Source: Candidatus Altimarinota bacterium (GTDB taxonomy: Bacteria; Patescibacteriota; Gracilibacteria; BD1-5; UBA6164). From it: a stretch of DNA of 64,000 nucleotides. How positions within the stretch are numbered: the stretch's first letter is position 1; every line of letters starts with the position of its first letter. The translations under genes were made by a program, and so were the position numbers. Positions 20,633 through 30,397 of the stretch are shown here, piece by piece. Under the pieces are notes generated by a model. It was not told where the DNA came from and ran no database searches. It worked only from the letters and a program-made list of their open reading frames with translations. The stretch is taken from assembly GCA_943356435.1 (NCBI GenBank), contig CALREY010000003.1, positions 91,409 to 155,408 on the forward strand, read 5' to 3'.

Positions 20633-22831
20633 TTACCATTCTCAAATAAATTTATTAGTATCATAATCTACTCAGTCAGTTCAGTAAAGATATGGAATAT
20701 TTGTATTTACATCATCTTTTACAGGTCTAATTTGTTTTGGAATACCTGATCAAAATGTAAATGTTTCATTTCAATTAAATGTTAATCATGTAATTCTTTC
20801 CTTTAGACTTGAATTCCATCATGAAACAGAAGGTATAACAGCTACAGTATTACTAAATGTTCATGAAGTAACATATGTTCAATCAGAAAATATTGATGAT
20901 CAAGTACCCGCAACAGGAGTTTTATTTCTACTATTTCAGTAATTCTTATATGTTCAATAATATTTGAATCATGTATGTCAATCACTATAACTATAATATC
21001 ACCAATCTGAATTATTATACGAAGAACAATTATTATAAGCAGTTGCATTGTAATAAAATCATACATTATTACTAAATGCTACTACATTATTAAATATTGA
21101 TCAATATGTTCATCATATTCATTCAGATCTGAATCAGTATCAATTATTAAAAGCTACAGCATTATTTACATATGATCACCATCATTGATTATTAAAATAA
21201 GCATATGATCAATTATTATATCATAGAAAATTATTAATAGTAACATATGATGAATTGTTTTGTAATGTTAATCAATATTGACTATTATTAAAAACTATTA
21301 CATTATTTATATTATTATAAAGACTTCAATTTAAATATACTCAATATGCATGATTATATGATTTAATATTAGTAAAGTTTCAATAATATGAATTATTATA
21401 AAGTAATCAATATCATCACTCATGAGTAGTAATATCTTTAAATGTCATGTAATATGTAGATACTACATAAACAGAAAAATCAGTAAAATTTTTTATTTCA
21501 GTATTCCCTAAATACTGATTATATTTACTAGAACTATATGTTGAATTATTATAAAATATTCATGTTAATGCACTACTATTTCAATTAAAATCAATATTTG
21601 ATATTACTGTATTTCATCATGTTACATTTATTGTTTGTGTATGTGTACCATTAGCTATAAGAGTTACATTTCATTCTCATATAAGAGCACTACAAGCATT
21701 CATTGTCATAGCTGATACGCTATAGCTTCATTCTTTTACTAAATATACAGTATTTGCAGCAAGTGTTGTAGGTATTGTATCACCAGAATTAATAGTAATT
21801 TTTGTAATATTACTTACTACACAAGGATTACTATTCCAATTTGTTGTAAATGGTGAACTAGTACCAAATACATAATCAGGAGTTACATTTACTACAGTTG
21901 GTGCTTTATTATCTCACGCGATAATATTTCAACCAAATATTTTATTTACATAATTTCAAGCTAAGTCTATTGCTTCTTGACTTGGGGAATTAGTATTGAT
22001 AGTTAATTGAGAAATATTACTTATCTCTCAAGCATTTTCTACTATACTTCCACTATATCAATCCTTTAATCACTTTAGTAATGCTACTCTAGCACTATAA
22101 TCTGTTTTATCCGTTAATAATGAACAATTTGATGTATCACTATAGGCATTTAACTTACTAGTAACAAAATCAAATCATCAATCTTGTTTGAATTTTGATC
22201 CTGTAAATGAACTAGGTAGATTTTTATATCATTTATATACTAGTTTTTTTTGTGTAACTAATTGTTGTAAATCTGTTGTACTAGTATCATTAGCAATTAT
22301 TGAAGGTAAAGTTAATACATTACAAGTATTTCCACTAAGAGATTTTGCCATCATTCAATTATAGTTACCACTTGTAAAAGCAAAAGCTTCTGTATTTCAA
22401 GCGTTAGCTTTATTTTGAAACAAGTTCACTATCAAATCATCTGATTCAGTTATTCATCACAATTCAAACTCATTTCTAGTAGATATAACAGAATATGTAT
22501 ATTCTTTATCAGTTAATGGATCAGTTGGTATATGGCTTATATGTCAGACATTTGCGAATACTTTTTCTCAAAAAGTTCATTGATTCCATACTGTTGCTCA
22601 ACTGTAAGTGATATTTACTCAGTTTGAAGGCATAGGGTATTTCCCTGCATCTAGTTGATATAATTCTAGAGATGCTTTCATGGATTCTATATCACCTATT
22701 CTTACTCAATCTCTTGCCTGTGCTGAATATCCAGAATATGAAAAAAATCATATAGTTCATAGTATTGCTAGTATTGTAATAACAACAATTAGTTCAACTA
22801 GAGTAAAAGCTTTATTTTTTATTTTTTGCAT
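20633..22831 (-). CDS. Type IV pseudopilin with Asn-rich beta-helix-like C-terminal region
   Basis: 732 aa. The prepilin N-terminus is KNKAFTLVELIVVITILAIL. The pilin core (YSAQARDGVRIGDIESMKAS, KYPMPSN) and the shared second region (TGNYNGMMAKSLSG, LPSIIANDTS, NLPSSF, KLNAYSDTSNC) cover residues 1-365. The C-terminal part has a Cys-containing beta domain and then, from about residue 490 to 680, repeated short strands rich in Asn/Tyr/Ser (for example GLYNNSYYGNFTNIKSYNHA and VNNAVAFNNGYGF). That pattern is typical of right-handed parallel beta-helices of the pectate-lyase or PbH1 type. The chain ends GVDYDTNKFIGEW. Likely displayed on the pilus or cell surface. Confidence 0.82.
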
Positions 22832-22927
22832 AATAATAAGAAATATAAATAATAATTACAAAACATTTAAATTATATAAAAAAAAGCTAAAAATAAAATT
22901 GTATTTAATTTTTTAGCTTGACTCTTC

Positions 22928-23878
22928 TTAATTATACTTCTTCAATAAATTTACTATTTCATATTCTTTTTTTACTCATTTATACATTGATTTGATACTT
23001 GGTGTTCAGCTAGCTAATACTAGCTTATTTCAGTGTAACTCAGTTATTTTTTCTGCTACTTCTATAGTATTATATCTAGGAGCTGAATCAGATATATAAG
23101 AATTATCATGTTCTTCATCTATTATAATCAATCACAATTCATTGTATGGATAAAATATAGCTGAACGTGTACCTACTATTATTTTTGCATTATTGTTATT
23201 TATTTCTAGCCAATATTTAGTCTTGGTTGCATCTGTTATAGTAGAATTTATTATATATACATTTTCTCCGAATACATCTTTTATTTTATTTGATAACTGA
23301 TTTGTTAGTATTATTTCTGGTATCAAAAAAAGTGTTTGTTTTCACTTATCCAGTGTTTCTTTTATGAGTTTGATATATATTTCTGTTTTACCACTACCAG
23401 TTAAACCATATAGTAGTATCTTTTTATTTTTTGTTGAAAGTATATTATTTAATACAGTATTTTGCTCTTCAGATAAAGTAATTTTATGATTAAAAGAATA
23501 TTCTATTTTTTTATCACTTGTACTTTTTATCTTATCTTTTAGTATTCTATCTCTTAAATTTTTAGGAAAAAATAAGTTTATACTATTATGAATAGCTGTG
23601 AAGTAATAGCTAGATATCCATCTAGCAAGACCTACTCTATATCATGATAGAAATATATTTTCATTTTTAATACTTACTATTGATTTTATCTTTGATTCAT
23701 CATAGTCTCATGGTGGATTATCAAAAATATCCAATACAACTCATATTTCTATAAATTCTCTAATAGGTATTTCGATTATTTGTCAGATTTTAATTTTTGA
23801 AACTAAAAATTCTGGAACTATATATGTAAGTCATATGTCATCAAAAGTTTTGGAAAATGGTGATACTAATACATACAT
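22928..23878 (-). CDS. priA: PriA-like primosomal helicase, short form
   Basis: 316 aa. The N-terminal DNA-binding region (MYVLVSPFSKTFDDIGLTYI, IEIPIREFIEIGVVLDI) matches the PriA 3'-end-binding domain. Helicase lobe 1 follows: ITLSEEQNTVLNNIL, Walker A LLYGLTGSGKTEIYIKLI, LFLIPEIILTNQL, IIVGTRSAIFYPYNELGLII and Walker B IIIDEEHDNSY, then LASGTPSIKSM. It stops there. E. coli PriA (732 aa) also has the zinc-binding module, the second helicase lobe and a C-terminal domain, all missing here, with no downstream frame that restores them. It may act as a fork-DNA-binding loader rather than a helicase. Seven bases separate it from dnaX. Confidence 0.85.
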
Positions 23879-23884
23879 TTATAA

Positions 23885-25339
23885 TTAATTAAGTTTAATA
23901 TTTATATTTTCTATTCACATATCTGAAAGTGATTTAGTCATTAGATTCATATTTTCTACATTTTCTATTTGTCATTTACTTATTTTATTATGTACTCCTA
24001 TAACTAAATTTGTTCAATTAAAACTTACATTTGCTCATCTAATAGCCATGGTAAGTCATCATTTTGCTCAGTTTTTTTTCAATTTATCTATAAATGTATT
24101 TAAATCAAAATTTACATTTCATGCACTTGATTTTTCTTCTACTTTGTTTTGAGTATTTTCTCAAAATACATCATCTTCTCATCCAAATATATCACTCAAG
24201 TCATCATGAGAAATACTACTTTCTTCTACTTTTTTCACAGGTGTTTCTACTTTGTTCTGTTGAATATTATTAGAATTTGATTGAGCTGGTATAATATTAT
24301 TTGCTTGTATAGTTTCTACTACTTTTTTAGTATTATAAGAATTTAATAACTTCAAAATACCTATCAAAAATGTAGTATTTTCATCTAGTGAATTTCTAGT
24401 TTTTGAATATGTTTCATCTAGAGTATCAAGGACTTCTATGTATTTAGTTACATCATTACTTAGTCTGATTTCATTTAGTGTTTTAGCTTTAGTAAAGTAT
24501 ATTAATTCCTTGAAAAATAACTTAATATTTTTTCAATCATCAATATTTTTATCAAATATTTCTATTACACTTGAGTCTTTATTTAATAATTTTTCCAAAA
24601 ATGTAGATATAATATCTTCATCTACTATTTCTAGTTTTTTTACTATATTTTCATAATTTAGCTCAGAATCAAATATCAATTGTTCAAATAGTGAAATAGC
24701 ATTTCTCAGTCATCCTGCACTATTTTTTATAATATATTCTATTGATTTTTCGTCTATTTTTATTCATTCAGCATTGGCTATATATTCTAGTCTCTCTTTT
24801 ATATCATTATTTGATATTCTTTTGAAATCATATCTCTGACAACGAGAAATAATTGTTTCTGGTACTTTATGAGTCTCAGTTGTTGCAAGAATAAATTTCA
24901 CATGACTCGGTGGTTCTTCTAGTATCTTCAAAAGAGCATTAAATGCTCATTTACTCAGCATATGCACCTCATCTATAATATATATTTTGTACTTTGTTTT
25001 ACTTGGTTGGAATTGAGCTTTTTCTATTATTTCTCTTATATTATCTACTCAAGTATTACTAGCCGCATCTATTTCTATGATATCTATCAGTCTCTCATCA
25101 GCGAAATCTCTACAAATACTACATTCCAAACATGGATTTCCATTTATAGGATTTTCACAGTTAATAGCTTTTGCAAATATTCTTGCACTAGATGTTTTAC
25201 CTGTTCATCTTGGTCAACAAAATAAATAAGCTCATACAGTTTTGTCGTCTTTAATTGCCTTTTGCAAAGTATCTTTTACAAATGATTGTCATACTAAGTT
25301 TTTAAAATCGGCTGGTCTATATTTCAGATATAATGACAT
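23885..25339 (-). CDS. dnaX: DNA polymerase III subunit gamma/tau (clamp loader)
   Basis: 484 aa. It opens [20 protein letters not shown] with Walker [19 protein letters not shown], the four-Cys zinc module around residues 66-80 ([19 protein letters not shown]), Walker [11 protein letters not shown], sensor 1 [20 protein letters not shown] and [14 protein letters not shown]. The C-terminal third has a low-complexity linker ([14 protein letters not shown]) and a small terminal domain. It loads the sliding clamp during replication. It is in an operon with murE upstream (115 bases containing a dispersed repeat) and priA downstream. The start is the only ATG before the conserved YLKYRP motif. Confidence 0.93.
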
Positions 25340-25450
25340 GGGGGTAAATTGTGGTGGATATAAGTTTTACAATCCCCATCCTGAATCCTTCCCCTTTAGT
25401 CAAAGAGGAATGATTCAGGATAGAGTTATGAAATATTCAAGGGTGAGATA
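25340..25450. repeat. Dispersed mosaic repeat between murE and dnaX
   Basis: The spacer contains AATCCCCATCCTGAATCCTT, CCCCTTTAGTCAAAGAGG and GATTCAGGATAGAGTTATGA. The last word recurs at 38370-38390, and the CCCCTTT...AAAGAGG inverted repeat belongs to the GC-rich palindrome family. The copy at 38283-38390 has the same elements in the same order. Confidence 0.75.
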
Positions 25451-25453
25451 TAT

Positions 25454-26764
25454 TTATACTATTTTATTATCATCGATTCATTTAAGAATTTCTGTTATTA
25501 CTTCTTTATCATTCCATTTTACTATTCAATTATTAGTAACCATCACATGTTCATCTCATTTTCATGCTACAAGTACTACATCTCATTTATTAGCCATTAG
25601 TAATGCTGTTTGAATAGCTTCTCTTCTGGTAGGAATAATCCAGAAATTGTCTCATTGTTTTCTCTCTATTCATGGTAATACATCTTTCATTATTTGTTCT
25701 ATTTTCTCACTATAGTCATCATCTTGGGTCAATATTACTACATTTGACAGTCTAGATACTATTTCTCACATGATTGGTCTTTTTGTTCTATCTCTATCTC
25801 AAGTAGCTCAAAAAACAGTGATTATTCTAGCAACACTTGTAAATCATCTAATAGTTTCAAGTACTTTTTCTAGAGCATCTGGAGTGTGTGCATAATCAAC
25901 AATTACTTCAAATCAATCATTATTTTCTATAGTTTCCATTCTACCTGGAACTCAATTAATTAGTTTAATTATCTTAGTTATTTCTTCTCATTTTATTCAT
26001 AAACTAATAAATACTCATATTGCTGCAAGTATGTTCTGAATATTGAAATCTCATATCAATTTTGTTTCTACTATTATTTTATCTGATGGAACTGTTACTT
26101 CAAATTTAGTAATTAAACCTGAGTTTTTTATATTTTTTGCTTCTAGATTAGCATTTTTTCAAGCACCATAAGTATAGATACTATCAAATGTTTCAGCCAT
26201 AAACAAGTCTGAATACTCACTATTTATATTTATAATAGCTGTTTTTTTAATACCAGGTTTTCTTTTATAAGTTATCAGTCTTTTAAATAATTGTAGTTTA
26301 GTATTTACATAATCTTTCATAGTTCTATGTAAATCTAAATGGTCTTGTGTAATATTTGTAAGCACTGCTATATCGTATTCTAGTCCCCATATTCTATTCA
26401 TCTTTATCCCATGACTAGCTGTTTCTATAATTGCTATTTCACATCATTCTTTTTGAGCTATTTTTAGTAATCTTTGTAATTCAAATACATCTGGTGAAGT
26501 CATTTTTGTATCATTTTGATACTCTTTATCCCCTATAATAATATTTACAGTAGAAAACATAAACACTTTTTTTCATGTTCATCTCAATCATTTAGCTATT
26601 ATATTACACGTAGTAGTTTTACCATTTGTTCATGTAACTCATATAATAGTCATATTTTTACTAGGAAAACCATAGTAATAGTTAGCTATTATAGCTCTGA
26701 CTTTGTGATATAATAATCTAGCAGGATTATCTAGAGCAAATATTTTTTTCAAATCTTGTAACAT
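25454..26764 (-). CDS. murE: UDP-N-acetylmuramyl-tripeptide synthetase (MurE-type Mur ligase)
   Basis: 436 aa. The P-loop IGVTGTNGKTTTCNIIAKGL is near residue 50. SPDVFELQRLLKIA, AIIETASHGIKMNRIWGLEY and LTNITQDHLDLHRTMKDYVN are MurE signatures, and NINSEYSD, VPGRMETIENN, VIVDYAHTPDALEKVLET and GDRDRTKRPIMGEI follow in family order. It adds the third amino acid to UDP-MurNAc-dipeptide in the cytoplasm. The residues that normally recognise diaminopimelate (DNPR) are replaced here by TQDDDYSE, so the amino acid added cannot be told. It is somewhat shorter than E. coli MurE (495 aa). First gene of the murE-dnaX-priA unit. Confidence 0.9.
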
Positions 26765-26868
26765 ATTTGTAATATAAATTGTAAATTTTTATATTTATAC
26801 TTATTTTATTAGTTTTTACAATAGAAAGTAGTCAAAACAAAAAAACTTTTCTTTTTCCAAATTTCAGT

Positions 26869-26874
26869 TATAAT
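26869..26874 (+). promoter_or_regulatory. Candidate -10 box upstream of the small gene at 26990
   Basis: TATAAT at 26869-26874. No convincing -35 box is visible. A transcript from here would begin with the GC-rich hairpin at 26906-26951 and then reach the Shine-Dalgarno site. Confidence 0.35.
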
Positions 26875-26905
26875 ACACTAGTTTGAGTGGTGCATTACGA
26901 AATAA

Positions 26906-26951
26906 TAATCCATCCTTGAATTCCTTCCTTTTAAAAGGAAGGAGGCTACTT
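26906..26951. repeat. Dispersed palindromic repeat copy
   Basis: ATCCATCCTTGAATTCCTTC leads into the perfect inverted repeat CCTTCCTTTTAAAAGGAAGG and then AGGCTAC. The CCTTGAATTCC word and the GGAGGCT tail are shared with the copy at 38295-38330. Confidence 0.8.
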
Positions 26952-26989
26952 TTTTTAACTCTATATATTTTCATAAATAGGAGGTTAAA

Positions 26990-27214
26990 ATGAAAAACAA
27001 AAACAAAACGTTACATCATAATACTCATAAGTTAACAAGAATTCGTAAAAAGATAGAGAATCGTGGTTATGATCAACTATCTGAAAACGATATATTGTTT
27101 ATATCTAATGAGATTGAATCACAACGCATACCTTTAGAGGAGGTGCAAATATGGATGAACTCGAAACGTTCATGATTTAAAAAACCCAATATTCAGGAGA
27201 ATATTGGGTTTTAG
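26990..27214 (+). CDS. Small basic protein with consensus Shine-Dalgarno and atypical codons
   Basis: Read with TGA as Gly, 74 aa from ATG at 26990 to TAG at 27212. The frame meets a TGA at 27173; if that were a stop the protein would have 61 aa. The ATG is preceded by AGGAGGT with ideal spacing, rare in this window. Four of five Arg codons are CGN, whereas neighbours use AGA almost only; ACG and TCG also occur. The protein is hydrophilic and helical (HKLTRIRKKIENRGYDQL, EIESQRIPLEEVQIWMNSKR). The last codons after the TGA overlap the terminator stem, which is odd for a real tail. No family is recognised; codon use suggests recent acquisition or very high expression. Confidence 0.6.
27182..27211. 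terminator. Terminator shared by convergent genes
   Basis: AAACCCAATATT and AATATTGGGTTT pair across CAGGAG. It lies at the end of the small basic gene and 11 bases from the stop codon of the convergent gene at 27222. Confidence 0.85.
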
Positions 27215-27221
27215 CTTAATT

Positions 27222-27566
27222 TTAAGATTTTATATTAATATCATCAATTGTGATAATTTTTTTATCTACGTATTTTTTGCAGATACATGTTATATTATAA
27301 CTTCTAATAAATAAAACTAATTTGTATTCTATATAATCATTATAAATAATACGAATTTCTCAGAATATTCATTTTTTAAATTTCTCTTCTATACTACTTT
27401 TAATTTCTCTAACTAATAATTTAGTATCAAATATGTAATTTTGAACTATTAGTTCTTCATCATATAATCAAGAATCTCTATATCTACAATTATCTCACAT
27501 ATAATCTATAAAACTATCTAATTTATTTTCAACTAAATTAGAATAAAAAACATCATAATTATGCAT
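27222..27566 (-). CDS. Hypothetical cytoplasmic protein
   Basis: 114 aa, beginning MHNYDVFYSNLVENKLDSFI; acidic/Tyr-rich with no signal peptide. The middle (TKLLVREIKSSIEEKFKKGI) is helical and the end (YKLVLFIRSYNITCICKKYV) looks beta-type with two Cys. Its start codon overlaps the end of the upstream small gene (27559-27717) by 8 bases, so the two are translationally coupled at the end of the M28 peptidase unit. Family not recognised. Confidence 0.6.
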
Positions 27567-27717
27567 GAGTAAGATTATTATTTATTGTTTTAAAATTTTT
27601 TCTGTCTTCAACAAGCTGATTTTTTAGTAAATTTGCTCTTTTTTCTATTTTTTTATCCATTTTTTTTATCAATTCATCTCATGAAATATATCAATTCATA
27701 TAGTTTTTATCATTCAT
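27559..27717 (-). CDS. Small protein, possibly with N-terminal membrane segment
   Basis: 52 aa from the ATG at 27717 (MNDKNYMNGYISGDELIKKM), Lys-rich and helical. The open frame continues upstream through the very hydrophobic IINIIIVLIIIIVI with only non-ATG start candidates, so the true product may be a membrane-anchored protein that starts at an unusual codon. It overlaps the next gene by 8 bases. Coding status rests on the overlap and on the sensible frame with TGA as Gly. Confidence 0.45.
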
Positions 27718-27785
27718 AATTACAATAATTATTATTAATACTATAATTATATTAATAATATCTCATTTACAAAATTATTTTTTAC

Positions 27786-28808
27786 TTAATTAGTTATCAT
27801 TCAATACACACCATTTACCACTTCTTTCATCTTTTTGAAGTCCAATTTATCTATAGTATCCTCTGGAGTATGATAGTTTTTATTTCTAAAAAATGAAGTA
27901 TCTGTTATCATATATGCTCTATAACCAAATTTCCAGTAACTACTATGATCAGATAAATCTATTCATCCTACAAATGATGGTGAACTAAGTGACTTAATAC
28001 TGATATCAGAATTTTTCATCATCACGGTTTTTAATCAACTCATATTGAAGTCAAATATCTTACCTACTATAGCGATGAAATTTCACTTCTTAGGGTATAT
28101 CCGACCCAAAAAATTCACAGGATAAGTCTGAATATTTTCATCAGAAAAGTATCAAAGCATCTCCAAAGAAATCATATACTCTATATCTACTCAATTATCA
28201 TGTAATGACTTAGCATGTACATAGCTTCACATTTCACTTGATTCAAAAAATGGCATTTCTTCCAAGCAATAAGCTACCAATTCTATGCTATGATTTAGAT
28301 TTGTTTTATTTTTTCATATCATACTAGCCAATTCCAGTACTCATGCTACACCAGAAGCATTATCATCTGCACCAGGATAATACATTTTGGCTACTTCTCA
28401 TGGCTGATTAAAAACATTATCACTATCTACATCATAATGTGCACCTATTACTATTTTTTTATCATTTATTCACTTGAAGTCACATATTATATTTTTATAT
28501 TCCTTTTTATCTGCTATAAATTTCTGAAAATACACATCATCACATCCAGCATTTTTGAATTCATCATACAAATAATCAGCTATTTTTGAAAGATTTTCTA
28601 CTTCTTTATAATTTCTCTCTTTTTGAGTACTTGTCAGGTACTGCACATGTTTTTTTAGATTATCCTCACTTGCTTGTGTGATATGATTAGATTTTGGCAC
28701 AAAAGTCAAAATAGGAGTGGTAATCAATACATAAAAAATAAGTATTCACATAATAATAAAAATGTATAGTGAATATCTAATTTTCTTGAATAAGTTTTTG
28801 TTTGGCAT
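27786..28808 (-). CDS. M28-family zinc aminopeptidase, membrane-anchored
   Basis: 340 aa. Residues 10-35 form one membrane anchor (YSLYIFIIMGILIFYVLITT), so the catalytic part is probably extracytoplasmic. The M28 metal ligands appear in order: GAHYDVDSD (His/Asp), GADDNASGV (bridging Asp), CLEEMPFF (Glu-Glu with catalytic Glu), MISLEML, and YHTPEDTIDKL with the last His ligand. Such enzymes release N-terminal amino acids using two zinc ions. It would suit the use of peptides taken from other cells. It lies 6 bases downstream of a small membrane protein gene. Confidence 0.88.
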
Positions 28809-28814
28809 GAGTGA

Positions 28815-29135
28815 CTATGAAGAAAGTAAAATAAAGATTAAAAGAATAACTGATACAAATAAAAATAATTTATTATATGCTTTGTTTTTATAAAAATGAA
28901 CTATTCATCATATTATAAATGTGAAGAGACTTATTAAGTAAACAAAAGTATATAAGAAAAAGATTATATGATTAACAAAATCATATAATTTTTGATTAGC
29001 TCAAAAAATACCTTCTACAGTCCGAGCAAGAGTTTCTCAAAATAACATTAACAAAACTATAACTCATAATGCATTTAAATAATTTTCTTCTAGTTTATTA
29101 TACAAAATATTTAAGTAGTATTTTAATTTTTCCAT
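28815..29135 (-). CDS. Small hypothetical membrane protein
   Basis: 106 aa beginning MEKLKYYLNILYNKLEENYL, with three hydrophobic segments (ALGVIVLLMLFG, IIFFLYTFVYLISLFTFIIG, LFLFVSVILLIFILL). It is six bases upstream of the M28 peptidase start, so it is very probably translated with it and may help place or anchor the peptidase. No family recognised. Confidence 0.65.
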
Positions 29136-29158
29136 GATTTTATATTAACATAATTAAA

Positions 29159-29476
29159 TTAATTTAAATTATTTACCTTTTCTTGTAATTCTTTTACTTT
29201 TTCTATAGTTATTTTATTATTTTTATATCCTTCTTTTTCTCATAAATATCATAATATCATAAATGCAAAAATATTTATTAATATTAATGTAATATAATAT
29301 TTTTTAGGCATTTTCTTTTTATACATAATTATTGCTGGAATAAGCCATAATAATATAAATAAACAATAATCTATTATGAAATAATATCATATATCATATG
29401 CTGATACCGTTGTAATATTAACAGGTCAAAAAATGAATACTAACAATGATATAATTATAAGTGCAAGTTTATTCAT
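29159..29476 (-). CDS. Small hypothetical membrane protein
   Basis: 105 aa, MNKLALIIISLLVFIFGPVN, with about three membrane segments (also YCLFILLWLIPAIIMY and TLILINIFAFMILGYLG) and a Lys/Glu-rich, coiled-coil-like tail (TIEKVKELQEKVNNLN). It lies 23 bases upstream of the next small membrane protein gene and 3 bases downstream of a 27-aa frame, in a run of seven or more tiny membrane-protein genes. Family not recognised. Confidence 0.6.
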
Positions 29477-29479
29477 GTT

Positions 29480-29563
29480 TTATATTCTCATAATATATAA
29501 ATAAGCAGTTATTAGGGAAAAAATTCAGATAATAACTATAATTGTAATTAATATTTTTTTCAT
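29480..29563 (-). CDS. Tiny membrane peptide
   Basis: 27 aa, a single membrane helix (MKKILITIIVIIGIFSLITA). It ends three bases before the start of the next gene. Its Lys-Lys start followed by a hydrophobic stretch repeats in its neighbours. Too short to be sure, but placement and TGA-as-Gly in the helix are consistent with coding. Confidence 0.4.
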
Positions 29564-29601
29564 GATTTTTATATTAATAATATTTCCTACAAATCTTACT
29601 C

Positions 29602-29639
29602 AAAAAAAGTAGTAAATCTAATTTTTTTACTACTTTTTG
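29602..29639 (-). terminator. Terminator within the small membrane-protein run
   Basis: AAAAAGTAGTAAA and TTTACTACTTTTT pair across a 9-base loop. It lies at the end of the frame at 29630-29788 and before the 29480-29563 gene. Confidence 0.75.
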
Positions 29640-29788
29640 TTATTTTCATTTATCTCTACTATTACACTTATTTTTCTTATTTTCACTCTTATGAAGTAAA
29701 CTATTACAGTAATAATTAATAAAATAATAGCTATTTTATCTGATATACTAGCAAAAAGCGAATCATATAAATACTTTATAAGTCACAA
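29630..29788 (-). CDS. Small membrane protein, possible TTG start
   Basis: About 52 aa from a TTG at 29788; no ATG is available in this frame. It contains one membrane segment (IAIILLIITVIVYFI) and a basic tail (RVKIRKISVIVEINENNKK). Its start overlaps the preceding gene by 13 bases and its stop codon falls in the terminator stem. The start is a guess. Confidence 0.4.
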
Positions 29789-29922
29789 TCATATTCATTG
29801 TATTTAGTTCAGCAAAAATATCCTTGAAATATATCACTACTCTTCCAGTTCACTGCAAAAAGCAATATTAATACGATTTTAATGGCTATATATTCTAGGA
29901 ATAGGTATAATATTTTTTTCAT
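29776..29922 (-). CDS. Small membrane protein with Cys pair
   Basis: 48 aa, MKKILYLFLEYIAIKIVLIL, one membrane segment and then a short tail with two Cys (GYFCGTKYNEYDCDL). The spacing suggests an extracytoplasmic disulfide. It starts 6 bases after the stop of the upstream gene. Not recognised. Confidence 0.5.
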
Positions 29923-29928
29923 AGGAAT

Positions 29929-30321
29929 TTATTTAAATAAATATGACGCAATAAATTCAGTAATTAATCAAACAGATACACTCCAAAATATGTATATTGC
30001 AAGCTCTATTAATGGATAATATATGCTTTTAAGTTTTGGATGGTCTAAAATAAAATATCATTTACAAGTAGTATATATTATTGGTATTATAACGAAATAT
30101 ATTAAAAAAAATAATGCAGAATTTCAATAATCATAAATACTTTCATAATAATCTCAATATAAAATTAGTCCTAAATAAAATCATGAATAAAACAATGAAT
30201 CATATATAATATATTTCTTATATACGTCTTTTACTATTCTTCAATGTAGTATTCTTAATATAGAAAACAAAGTAAAACTTATTAAAAAAAATAACAAATA
30301 CTTACTTAATATTATTAACAT
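29929..30321 (-). CDS. Small hypothetical multi-pass membrane protein
   Basis: 130 aa with about four hydrophobic segments (ILSKYLLFFLISFTLFSI, SGFYLGLILYG, ALFFLIYFVIIPIIY, LAIYIFWSVSVGLI). It looks like the first gene of the small membrane-protein run and is preceded by a terminator that separates it from the DUF4012 gene. No family recognised. Confidence 0.6.
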
Positions 30322-30357
30322 AAATTCTTATTAAATTATATTCCCTAAATCATACTC

Positions 30358-30395
30358 AAAAAAATAAGTAAATCTAGTTGATTTACTTATTTTTT
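30358..30395 (-). terminator. Terminator after the DUF4012 gene
   Basis: AAAAAATAAGTAAATC and GATTTACTTATTTTTT pair across TAGTT. It lies directly after the DUF4012 stop codon on the minus strand. Confidence 0.85.
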
Positions 30396-30397
30396 AT

